Shown: positions 1 through 5,964 of the stretch, one piece after another | Layout of the letters: each line of letters begins with the position of its first letter | Position numbering within the stretch: the stretch's first letter is position 1 | Source of the DNA: Natronohydrobacter sp. | GTDB taxonomy: Bacteria > Pseudomonadota > Alphaproteobacteria > Rhodobacterales > Rhodobacteraceae | Assembly: GCA_007123015.1 (NCBI GenBank) | Contig: SKSL01000229.1 | Coordinates: 1-5,964, forward strand | Reading direction: 5' to 3' | DNA length: 5,964 bases | Program-made: the position numbers and the translations under genes | The notes under the pieces: model-generated | Databases searched by the model: none | Told to the model about the DNA's origin: nothing | What the model saw: the letters and a program-made list of their open reading frames with translations, nothing else

Positions 1-999
1 CTGCCCGGCAATTCGGAATTCTACAGCCATTCGCTGAAGCTCTGGGAAGGGCTGGAGGCGGATCTGAACTACAACGTCATGCATTCCCAGCGCGGGCTGA
101 TCAATATCTTCCATTCCGACGGCCAGCGCGATGCAGCCGCGCGGCGCGGCAATGCGATGCTGGCGCAGAGTGATGACGCGATCCTGCTGGGCCGCGAAGA
201 TCTCCGCGAAATCCTGCCCTATCTTGATTATGACCAAGCGCGGTTTCCCATCTATGGCGGGCTTTACCACAAACGCGGTGGCACTGCGCGCCATGACGCA
301 GTTGCCTGGGGCTATGCGCGCGGCGCCGATCAGCGCGGCGTCGATTTGATCGAGAATTGCGAGGTGACGGGGATTTCCATTGACGCGGGTCGCGTCACCG
401 GCGTCACCACCACACGCGGGCAGATCAAGGCGCGCAAAGTGGGCATCGTCACGGCGGGCCGCACCTCTCAGGTGGCCGCCATGGCGGGGCTGCGCCTGCC
501 GATTGAAAGCCATATCCTGCAAGCCTTTGTCACCGAAGGGTTGAAGCCCTGCCTCGATCATGTGGTGACTTTCGGGATGGGGCATTTCTATATCAGCCAG
601 TCCGACAAGGGCGGGCTGGTCTTTGGCGGTGATCTGGATTTCTACGCCTCTTACGCCGCGCGGGGCAATCTGCCGGGGGTGGAACAGGTGATGGAGGCTG
701 GCATGACCCTGATGCCGATGATCGGCCGCGCCAAGGTGCTGCGCAGCTGGGGCGGGATCATGGATATGACGCCCGATGGCTCGCCCATCATCGACCGTAC
801 GCCCGTCGAGGGGCTCTATCTGGATGCAGGCTGGTGTTATGGCGGGTTCAAGGCCGTGCCTGCTTCGGGCTGGTGCATGGCGCATCTGATGGCCACGGAT
901 CAACCCCACCCTGTTGCCCGTCGCTTCCGTCTGGACCGCTTCGCCACAGGTGATCTGCTGGATGAAGAAGGCACCGGCAGCCAGCACAATCTGCACTGA
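1..999 (+). CDS. soxB: Sarcosine oxidase-type subunit beta (SoxB), 5' end missing
   Basis: This is the catalytic flavin subunit of a heterotetrameric sarcosine oxidase-type enzyme. It oxidises an N-methyl amino acid (sarcosine to glycine by default). The reading frame is open from base 1 and ends at TGA 997-999, giving 332 residues. By comparison with family members of about 417 residues, some 85 N-terminal residues, including the GxGxxG FAD-binding start, lie outside the window. The motif GGTARHDAVAWGY is visible. Its His (codon 98 here, bases 292-294) aligns by my count with His173 of the characterised enzymes, which carries the covalent FMN. Near the C-terminus are SWGGIMDMTPDGSP and GWCYGGFKAVPASG (Lys at 850-852), typical of the DAO-like flavin fold. 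soxD follows after 9 nt. An internal ATG at 79 is not the start, because homologous sequence continues upstream of it. The family call is firm, but the substrate is not: the homologous MgdA of N-methylglutamate dehydrogenase is the main alternative. Confidence 0.93.
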   Translation: MPGNSEFYSHSLKLWEGLEADLNYNVMHSQRGLINIFHSDGQRDAAARRGNAMLAQSDDAILLGREDLREILPYLDYDQARFPIYGGLYHKRGGTARHDAVAWGYARGADQRGVDLIENCEVTGISIDAGRVTGVTTTRGQIKARKVGIVTAGRTSQVAAMAGLRLPIESHILQAFVTEGLKPCLDHVVTFGMGHFYISQSDKGGLVFGGDLDFYASYAARGNLPGVEQVMEAGMTLMPMIGRAKVLRSWGGIMDMTPDGSPIIDRTPVEGLYLDAGWCYGGFKAVPASGWCMAHLMATDQPHPVARRFRLDRFATGDLLDEEGTGSQHNLH

Positions 1000-1008
1000 G
1001 GTTCTGAC

Positions 1009-1263
1009 ATGCGACTCCCTTGCCCCTGCTGCGGATGGCGTGACTTGCGCGAGTTTACCTACAAAGGCGCGGCAGATGCGCTGCACCGCCCCGCGCCCGA
1101 TGATGCAAGCGGATGGGATGACCACCTGCACAACCGCACCAACCCCGCAGGCGAAACCCGCGATCTGTGGTATCATGACCCTTGCGGCACATGGGTCTGC
1201 GTCACCCGCGATACAGTGACACATGCGGTCATCAGCGGTGTCCCGTTGGAGGGCGCACGATGA
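1009..1263 (+). CDS. soxD: Sarcosine oxidase-type subunit delta (SoxD), zinc-binding
   Basis: This is the small structural subunit of the heterotetrameric enzyme. It binds one zinc ion and packs against the larger subunits. The 84 residues match the usual SoxD length of about 80-110. An N-terminal CPCCG (Cys5, Cys8) supplies the first zinc ligand pair. EFTYKG, NRTNPAGE, LWYHDPCGTW and RDTVTHAV follow in the family order. His56 and Cys59 are the likely second ligand pair. From memory the usual spacing is His-x3-Cys, so the His-x2-Cys seen here is one residue shorter; Cys64 is a spare candidate. The ATG at 1009 is preceded by a GAGG at 998-1001, which overlaps the soxB stop codon. Its own TGA overlaps the soxA start in an ATGA junction, implying translational coupling. 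MgdB is the equivalent subunit of N-methylglutamate dehydrogenase. Confidence 0.9.
   Translation: MRLPCPCCGWRDLREFTYKGAADALHRPAPDDASGWDDHLHNRTNPAGETRDLWYHDPCGTWVCVTRDTVTHAVISGVPLEGAR
1248..1253 (+). promoter_or_regulatory. Ribosome binding site fixing the soxA start
   Basis: GGAGGG lies 6 nt upstream of the ATG at 1260, inside the end of soxD. It selects this start over an in-frame ATG at 1182, which lies deep within soxD and would add 26 residues unrelated to SoxA. Confidence 0.8.
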
Positions 1264-4178
1264 AGCGGCGCGACACAGGCGGCAGCGCGCTGAACCGGGC
1301 GCGCAAGCTGGGCTTCAGCTTCGACGGGCGCGCGCTGACGGGGGTTGAGGGCGACACGCTGGCATCAAGCCTTCTGGCCAATGGCGTGCGGCTGTGCGGT
1401 CGGTCGTTCAAATACCACCGCCCACGCGGGGTCATGACCGCAGGGTCAGAGGAACCGAATGCCCTTATGGAAGTGCTGCGCGATGGCGCATGGCACCCTA
1501 ATATCCGCGCCACGATGCAGGAACTGCATCAGGGGCTTAACGCGCGGGCGCAGAATTGCTGGCCGTCTGTGCAGTGCGATGTGATGGCGGTGAATGACCT
1601 GCTCTCGCCCTTTCTGGGCGCGGGGTTCTATTACAAGACCTTCATGTGGCCGCGCGCCTTCTGGGAAGGGTTATATGAGCCCTTGATCCGCCGCGCGGCA
1701 GGGTTGGGGCGCTTGCCGCAATCCCACCAGGGCGCGCCGCATGAGAAGGCATTCGCCTTTTGCGACCTGTTGGTGATCGGCTCTGGCCCGGCGGGGCTGA
1801 TGGCCGCACTGGTGGCAGCGAAGGCGGGCGCAGATGTGATCCTATGCGAAGAAGACCGCCAAATGGGCGGGCGGATTTTGTCCGACATGGCCCAGATCGA
1901 CGGGGGCGCGGGGGCTGATTGGGCAGCGGGCGTTCTGGCGGAACTGGAAAGCCTGCCCAATGTCCGCCTGATGCCGCGCACCAGCGTCTTCGGAGCCTAT
2001 GATGGCGGGGTCTATGGCGCGCTGGAGCGTGTCAGCCTGCATATGACCGCACCGGGCCGCACCCCGCGCGAATGCTATTGGCGCATCACCGCCAAGCGCA
2101 CGATCCTGGCCACAGGCGCGCTGGAACGCCCCATCGCCCATCCCGACAATGACCGCCCCGGCACGATGCTTCTAGGCGCTATCGCAAGCTACTGGCACCG
2201 CTTCGCCGTCGATCCGGGCCGCGTGGTGGTGTTTGGCAATAATGACCACGCGCTGGCCAAGGCGAGGGCGCTGGCCGCCGATGGCATGGATATCCGCGCC
2301 TATATCGACCCGCGCGAAGTGAGCGCGGATACGCCTTTCAAAACCTATCAGGGCGAGGTGATCGGCACGCGTGGGCGTCATGGTCTACACTCCGTCACGC
2401 TGCGCCATCAGGGCCGCGAGATACGGCTGGACGCCGACACGCTGGCGCTATCCGGCGGCTGGAACCCGTCGCTGCATCTGGCCTGCCATATGAATGGCCG
2501 CCCGGTCTGGGACGAGGGGATCGCCGCCTTTGTCCCGCGCGATGCGATGGTGCCGGGACTGCAGGTCGTGGGTGCTGCGGCGGGCATCTTCTCGACCCAT
2601 GGCGCGCTGGACAGCGGCGCGCGGGCCGCCATGCAGGCGCTCGACGCCCTTGGGATGCACGCCACGCCGCCAGATTTGCCCCAGTCCGAAGATACCCCCT
2701 ATGCGATCACACCGCTCTGGCAGGTGCAGGCCAGGGGCCGCGCCTGGCTCGATTTCGCCAATGACGTGACCACCAAGGATGTAGCACAGGCCGCGCGCGA
2801 GGGTTTCGTCTCGGTCGAGCATATGAAACGCTACACGACCCAAGGCATGGCCCCCGATCAGGGCAAATCCTCGAATATGGGCGCGCTGGCCGTGCTGGCC
2901 GATGCCACCGGCGGCAGCATTCCCGGCACCGGCACGACCACCTTTCGCCCGCCTTTCGTGCCGGTTTCCATCGCGGCCCTTGGCGCAGGGGGCTATGGCC
3001 CAAGCTTCGCGCCGCAGCGTTTCACCACGTCGGACGCGCAGACCCGCAAGATGGGCGCACCGATGATCGAGGCCGGGCTGTGGTATCGTCCCTCGCATTT
3101 CCCGCGCGCAGGCGATCGCGACTGGCGCTGCGCTTGCAACCGCGAAACGCTTCATGTGCGCCACGCCGTGGGCGTCTGTGATGTGTCCACCCTGGGCAAG
3201 ATCGATGTGCAAGGGCCAGACGCCGCACGCTTCCTCGATTTCGTCTATACCAACACCATGTCCAGCCTGAAACCGGGCCGCGTGCGCTACGGGTTGATGC
3301 TGCGCGAGGATGGCCATGTCATGGATGACGGCACCTGCGCGCGGCTGTCGGGCCAGCATTTCCTGATCACCACGACCACAGCGGCGGCGGGCGAGGTGAT
3401 GCGGCATCTGGATTTCGTCCAACAAGCCTATTGCGCGGATTGGGCGGTGCGGCTGATCTCGGTCACCGAGGCCTGGGCGCAATGCACCATCGCTGGCCCG
3501 CTGGCCGATGAACTGCTCGGGCATCTGCTGGGCGATCTGCCTGACCTGCCCTTCATGGGCTGCGCGCCTGTCACGGTGGGCGGGGTTGACGCGCGTTTGT
3601 TCCGCATCTCCTTCAGTGGCGAACGCGGTTATGAACTGGCCGTGCCTGCGCGCTATGGGGCGGATCTCTATCGGCATCTTGTCGCCTTGGCCGAGGGTTT
3701 GGGCGGCGGCGCCTACGGGATGGAAGCGCTCAATGTTCTGCGCATCGAAAAGGGATTTGTCACCCATGCCGAGATTGACGGGCGCGTGACGGCCTTTGAT
3801 CTGGGGCTGCAAGGCATGTTGTCGCAAAAGAAAGACTTCATTGGCCGCGCGGCCAGCCAACGCCCCCGACTGACCGGCCCTACGCGGCTGCAACTGGTCG
3901 GGCTGCGCGCTGTTGACCCGCAATCCGAAATCACGGCAGGCGCGCATCTCTACCCCGGCGACAAACCGGCCAAGGCGGCTTATGGGCAGGGGCATGTGAC
4001 ATCGGTCTGCTATTCGCCCACGCTGGACAGCTGGCTGGGGCTGGCGCTTGTGGAAAACGGACGCGCGCGCCATGGCGAAACCCTGCGCCTGGATGACGGG
4101 CTGCGCGGCATCCGCGCCGATGTCGAAATCTGCAACCCGGTCTTTTTTGACCCCGAGGGAGGGCGGATGCGTGATTAA
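1260..4178 (+). CDS. soxA: Sarcosine oxidase-type subunit alpha (SoxA)
   Basis: This is the large subunit. It passes the one-carbon unit released by SoxB to tetrahydrofolate and carries the NAD/FAD-fold domain of the complex. The 972 residues agree with the family's usual 950-1000. Residues about 12-100 form a ferredoxin-like N-terminal domain with GRSFKYHRPRG at 47-57; only one Cys (46) is nearby, so no iron-sulfur cluster is expected. A Rossmann domain follows, with GSGPAG at 174-179 and a Glu pair (197-198) ending the second strand. A degenerate second dinucleotide motif, FGNNDHA, is at 325-331. A short linker domain contains KDVAQAAREGF (from 506) and MKRYTTQGM (522-530). Residues about 600-965 form a GcvT-like aminomethyltransferase domain with CDVSTLGKIDVQGPDA (Asp641), SGERGYE (786-792) and MEALNVLRIEKGF (821-833). 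The start overlaps soxD by 4 nt and the end overlaps soxG by 8 nt. MgdC of N-methylglutamate dehydrogenase is the homologous alternative. Confidence 0.93.
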   Translation: MKRRDTGGSALNRARKLGFSFDGRALTGVEGDTLASSLLANGVRLCGRSFKYHRPRGVMTAGSEEPNALMEVLRDGAWHPNIRATMQELHQGLNARAQNCWPSVQCDVMAVNDLLSPFLGAGFYYKTFMWPRAFWEGLYEPLIRRAAGLGRLPQSHQGAPHEKAFAFCDLLVIGSGPAGLMAALVAAKAGADVILCEEDRQMGGRILSDMAQIDGGAGADWAAGVLAELESLPNVRLMPRTSVFGAYDGGVYGALERVSLHMTAPGRTPRECYWRITAKRTILATGALERPIAHPDNDRPGTMLLGAIASYWHRFAVDPGRVVVFGNNDHALAKARALAADGMDIRAYIDPREVSADTPFKTYQGEVIGTRGRHGLHSVTLRHQGREIRLDADTLALSGGWNPSLHLACHMNGRPVWDEGIAAFVPRDAMVPGLQVVGAAAGIFSTHGALDSGARAAMQALDALGMHATPPDLPQSEDTPYAITPLWQVQARGRAWLDFANDVTTKDVAQAAREGFVSVEHMKRYTTQGMAPDQGKSSNMGALAVLADATGGSIPGTGTTTFRPPFVPVSIAALGAGGYGPSFAPQRFTTSDAQTRKMGAPMIEAGLWYRPSHFPRAGDRDWRCACNRETLHVRHAVGVCDVSTLGKIDVQGPDAARFLDFVYTNTMSSLKPGRVRYGLMLREDGHVMDDGTCARLSGQHFLITTTTAAAGEVMRHLDFVQQAYCADWAVRLISVTEAWAQCTIAGPLADELLGHLLGDLPDLPFMGCAPVTVGGVDARLFRISFSGERGYELAVPARYGADLYRHLVALAEGLGGGAYGMEALNVLRIEKGFVTHAEIDGRVTAFDLGLQGMLSQKKDFIGRAASQRPRLTGPTRLQLVGLRAVDPQSEITAGAHLYPGDKPAKAAYGQGHVTSVCYSPTLDSWLGLALVENGRARHGETLRLDDGLRGIRADVEICNPVFFDPEGGRMRD
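4155..4163 (+). promoter_or_regulatory. Ribosome binding site fixing the soxG GTG start
   Basis: GAGGGAGGG sits 7 nt before the GTG at 4171, within the last codons of soxA. No in-frame ATG occurs at a suitable distance. The nearby ATG at 4167 is in the soxA frame, so GTG 4171 is the best supported start. Confidence 0.75.
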
Positions 4179-4662
4179 GCTCAAGGAAACCTCTGCAGTC
4201 GCACAACTGCGCCTGCCGACCCTGACCGGCTGCACCCTGCGCGCGCTGCCACCCGTTCGGATCACATCAATCGCGCCCTATCCCGGTCAGATGGACGCGC
4301 TGCGCGCCCATCTGGGCGGCTTTCCCGCCCCCGGCGAAGTGGTGACGCTTCAAGGCACTGATCTGGTCTGGGCGGGCCGCGATCTGGCCTTTGCCTTTGG
4401 CGCTGATCTGCCCGACGGTCTGGACGCATTTTGCGCGCTCTGCGACCAGTCCGATGGCTGGTGCGGCTTCGCGCTGGAAGGCGCAGGGGCCGGAGCCCTG
4501 CTTGCGCGGCGTCTGCCCTTCGATCTGCGCGAAATGACCGCCCCTGCTTCCGCCCGCAGCGTACTGGATCATCTGCCCGTGCTGGTGGTGCGAAGGTCCA
4601 GCGACAGATTCGAGATCTGGGTCTGGCGCTCGATGGTGCAAAGCGCCCTTGCCCGTCTCTAA
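4171..4662 (+). CDS. soxG: Sarcosine oxidase-type subunit gamma (SoxG)
   Basis: This is the gamma subunit of the heterotetramer. It has a GcvT-like fold, no known cofactor of its own, and probably contacts SoxA and SoxB. It has 163 residues with a GTG start, somewhat shorter than the roughly 180-200 residues I recall for the family. The missing part is at the divergent N-terminus. The family signature is in the second half: DQSDGW (92-97), ALLARRLPFDLR (109-120), ARS..DHLPVLV (128-139) and a C-terminal DRFEIWVWRSM (145-155). The first 90 residues are poorly conserved, and I assign them mainly by position. The 8-nt overlap with soxA indicates coupled translation, and this is the last gene of the sox group before a 113-nt gap. 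MgdD of N-methylglutamate dehydrogenase is the equivalent alternative. Confidence 0.87.
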   Translation: MIKLKETSAVAQLRLPTLTGCTLRALPPVRITSIAPYPGQMDALRAHLGGFPAPGEVVTLQGTDLVWAGRDLAFAFGADLPDGLDAFCALCDQSDGWCGFALEGAGAGALLARRLPFDLREMTAPASARSVLDHLPVLVVRRSSDRFEIWVWRSMVQSALARL

Positions 4663-4711
4663 CGGCGACACGCGCCCGCTTCAATGAAAACAACCCCTCA
4701 ATAGCTGCATC

Positions 4712-4730
4712 CGTCGTTTCACTTTCGACG
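4712..4730. repeat. Small inverted repeat upstream of the dehydrogenase gene
   Basis: CGTCG (4712-4716) and CGACG (4726-4730) are perfect inverted copies separated by TTTCACTTT. It lies 45 nt before the ATG at 4776, so it could be an operator half-site pair or a weak hairpin in the leader. A five-base arm can occur by chance in GC-rich DNA, so a function is only a guess. Confidence 0.3.
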
Positions 4731-4763
4731 CGATCTTTTGCACCCTCGCTAGGAAGCAGGGCG

Positions 4764-4770
4764 AAAGGAG
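4764..4770 (+). promoter_or_regulatory. Ribosome binding site fixing the dehydrogenase start
   Basis: AAAGGAG is 5 nt before the ATG at 4776. The protein's GxGxxG motif begins only six residues after this Met, so the open frame further upstream is not part of the gene. Confidence 0.85.
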
Positions 4771-4775
4771 CGACG

Positions 4776-5744
4776 ATGAAAACGGGCTTTATCGGGTTGG
4801 GCAATGTGGGATCAAAGCTTGCAGGCAGCCTGCTGCGCAACGGGCATGATGTGGCGGTTTTCGATCTCGACATGGCCAAGGTTCAAGAATTTGTCGCAAA
4901 AGGCGCAGGCAGTGCCGACAGCGCACAGGCCCTGATGCGCGTCTGTGATGTGGTGATCACCTGCCTGCCATCGCCTGTGATCTGTGCGGCAATCGTCACC
5001 GAGATGCTGCCCGAAGTGACCCCCGGCAAGACATGGATGGAAATGTCCACCACCGATGCAGGCGTCATGAAATCGCTGGCGGCACAGGTGCAGGCTGCGG
5101 GCGGTGGGGTCGTGGAATGCCCGGTCTCTGGCGGGTGCCATCGGGCCGAGACCGGGAACATCTCGATTTTCGCGGGCTGTGACCGGGCGACATTCGAGCT
5201 TGTGCTGCCATTGCTGACCACGCTGGGCCGCCGGGTGCTGCATACGGGCGAGATCGGTACGGCCTCGGTGTTGAAAGTCATGACCAATTATCTGGCCACG
5301 GCCAATCTGCTAAGCGTCTGCGAGGCGCTGGTGACGATGAAAGCCGCCGGGATGGACCTGAACACCACCTATGAGGCGATCAAAATCTCGTCGGGCTCCT
5401 CCTTCGTGCATGAGACCGAAGGCCAGATCATCCTCAACGGCTCGCGCGATATTTCTTTTACGATGGATCTGGTGAAAAAGGACATTGGCCTGTTCCAGAG
5501 CATCGCTGATGACGCGGGCGTGCCGCTGGAGATCAGCCCGCTGATGGTGTCGATTTTCGATGATGGCATCGCCCGATACGGCGCGCGCGAGTTGTCGCCC
5601 AATATCATCAAGCGGCTGGAAGAGGCGACCGGGCTGAGCATCCTCGCCCCCGGTTTCCCGGCCCTTCTGACCGATGATGAACCCGAGGAACCGGGCTACG
5701 AGGTCGTTCCCACGGGCCGCGCGGCCCCCTTGGCAGCGGAGTAA
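4776..5744 (+). CDS. NAD-dependent beta-hydroxyacid dehydrogenase, 3-hydroxyisobutyrate dehydrogenase family
   Basis: This is a soluble oxidoreductase expected to interconvert a beta-hydroxyacid and its oxo form with a nicotinamide cofactor. It has 322 residues, slightly above the family's usual 290-310. The N-terminal Rossmann domain opens with GFIGLGNVG (4-12). Asp30 at the end of the second strand favours NAD over NADP. MSTTDAG (90-96) follows, where the family usually has a Pro at the sixth position. The substrate-binding segment is ECPVSGGCHRAETGN (114-128). The catalytic Lys is Lys167, in GTASVLKVMTN with Asn171. The C-terminal all-alpha domain runs to about residue 290, followed by an acidic and then Ala/Pro-rich tail. 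A class II aldolase gene starts 5 nt downstream and is probably co-transcribed. Relatives of this family include 3-hydroxyisobutyrate, tartronate semialdehyde and L-threonate dehydrogenases. I cannot choose among them, and the neighbour argues against simple valine degradation. Confidence 0.88.
   Translation: MKTGFIGLGNVGSKLAGSLLRNGHDVAVFDLDMAKVQEFVAKGAGSADSAQALMRVCDVVITCLPSPVICAAIVTEMLPEVTPGKTWMEMSTTDAGVMKSLAAQVQAAGGGVVECPVSGGCHRAETGNISIFAGCDRATFELVLPLLTTLGRRVLHTGEIGTASVLKVMTNYLATANLLSVCEALVTMKAAGMDLNTTYEAIKISSGSSFVHETEGQIILNGSRDISFTMDLVKKDIGLFQSIADDAGVPLEISPLMVSIFDDGIARYGARELSPNIIKRLEEATGLSILAPGFPALLTDDEPEEPGYEVVPTGRAAPLAAE
5738..5741 (+). promoter_or_regulatory. Ribosome binding site of the aldolase gene
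   Basis: GGAG overlaps the start of the dehydrogenase stop region and lies 8 nt before the ATG at 5750. The next in-frame ATG (5756) would be 14 nt away, so 5750 is preferred. Confidence 0.6.
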
Positions 5745-5749
5745 ACAAA

Positions 5750-5964
5750 ATGAACATGCGCCCCAATATCGACCATTGGCAAGAGCGCTGCGACCTTGCC
5801 GCCGTCTTTCGATGGGCGGCCAAGCTGGGCATGCATGAAGCCGTGGCCAATCATTTCAGCCTGTCGGTAAACACAGATGGCACGCGCTTCCTGATGAACC
5901 CCAATCAGGTGCATTTCAGCCTGATCCGCGCCTCTGATCTGCTGCTGATCGACGCCAATGACCC
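5750..5964 (+). CDS. Class II aldolase/adducin-family protein, 3' end missing
   Basis: Only the first 71 codons are in the window; the family is typically 210-260 residues. Proteins of this family are usually metal-dependent aldolases, epimerases or decarboxylases acting on phosphorylated sugars or sugar acids. The visible part has the family's N-terminal pattern: a helix, DLAAVFRWAAKLGMHE (15-30), then ANHFSLSV (33-40), which replaces the usual GNxS loop. FLMNPNQVHF (47-56) follows where many members have TPSG, and then LIRASDLLLIDAND (58-71). The metal-binding His residues lie further downstream and cannot be checked here. The 5-nt spacing from the dehydrogenase suggests a shared operon and possibly a shared pathway. 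Substrate unknown. Confidence 0.8.
   Translation, partial: MNMRPNIDHWQERCDLAAVFRWAAKLGMHEAVANHFSLSVNTDGTRFLMNPNQVHFSLIRASDLLLIDAND

Larger units (their letters stand above)
4663..4775. other. Intergenic gap, probable transcription-unit boundary
   Basis: This 113-nt stretch is the only non-coding DNA of any length in the window and is visibly richer in A+T than the genes. No strong sigma-70 promoter is evident. The best I can align is a TTCGAC at 4724-4729 with a weak GCTAGG at 4748-4753, which is poor evidence. No stem followed by a T-run is present, so no intrinsic terminator is called for the sox genes. Read-through from soxG into the dehydrogenase remains possible. Confidence 0.5.

Noticed and set aside
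1182..1259. An upstream in-frame extension of soxA.
   Set aside because: It overlaps conserved soxD sequence in another frame, and the ATG at 1260 has its own strong ribosome binding site and an ATGA junction.
2448..4265. A 605-codon open frame on the minus strand opposite soxA.
   Set aside because: It lies wholly opposite a well-conserved SoxA. Long antisense frames arise from GC-rich codon bias, and its translation is Arg/His/Gly-rich with no recognisable domain.
4664..4676. GGCG-N5-CGCC stem just after soxG as an intrinsic terminator.
   Set aside because: The stem is only four base pairs and no T-run follows.
4684..4704. A six-codon mini-ORF in the spacer (MKTTPQ) as a leader peptide.
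   Set aside because: No ribosome binding site precedes it and there is no run of regulatory codons or attenuator hairpin pair.
4431..4775. An upstream extension of the dehydrogenase frame.
   Set aside because: Most of it overlaps soxG, the translation is Arg/Ala-rich and unlike the family, and the Rossmann motif starts just after the ATG at 4776.
4262..4879. A 205-codon minus-strand frame across the soxG-dehydrogenase junction.
   Set aside because: It runs opposite two supported genes and their spacer, and its translation is Arg/Ser/Pro-rich with no recognisable motif.

Overview
The window is gene-dense, GC-rich DNA (roughly two thirds G+C by eye) with every gene on the + strand. Codon use and the proteins fit an alphaproteobacterium. 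A member of the Rhodobacterales (Roseobacter-like) is my best guess, from protein resemblance recalled from memory rather than any database search.

Bases 1-4662 hold a heterotetrameric sarcosine-oxidase-type operon in the classic order soxB-soxD-soxA-soxG. soxB lacks about its first 85 codons, which lie left of the window. The genes are tightly packed: a 9-nt gap between soxB and soxD, a 4-nt ATGA overlap between soxD and soxA, and an 8-nt overlap between soxA and soxG, which starts with GTG. The four subunits should form one cytosolic or membrane-peripheral flavoenzyme. SoxB oxidises the N-methyl group of an amino acid at a covalent FMN. SoxA carries the NAD/FAD-fold domain and a GcvT-like tetrahydrofolate domain that can trap the released one-carbon unit as 5,10-methylene-THF. 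SoxD is the small zinc subunit, and SoxG is a GcvT-like small subunit. Sarcosine is the default substrate. However, N-methylglutamate dehydrogenase (MgdABCD) has the same subunits in the same order and cannot be excluded from this window.

Bases 4663-4775 are a 113-nt, comparatively AT-rich gap with a small perfect inverted repeat. This is the only place in the window with room for a promoter, and it probably separates two transcription units.

Bases 4776-5964 hold a 322-residue beta-hydroxyacid dehydrogenase of the 3-hydroxyisobutyrate dehydrogenase family. Five bases later comes the first 71 codons of a class II aldolase/adducin-family protein, cut by the right edge. The two are probably co-transcribed and act on a common hydroxyacid or sugar-acid type substrate that the sequence does not identify.

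I found no RNA genes, mobile elements, CRISPR arrays or long repeats, and no clearly new biological system. The points most worth checking are the substrate of the Sox/Mgd-like complex, the role of the dehydrogenase-aldolase pair, and small departures from usual motifs in SoxD and the aldolase.
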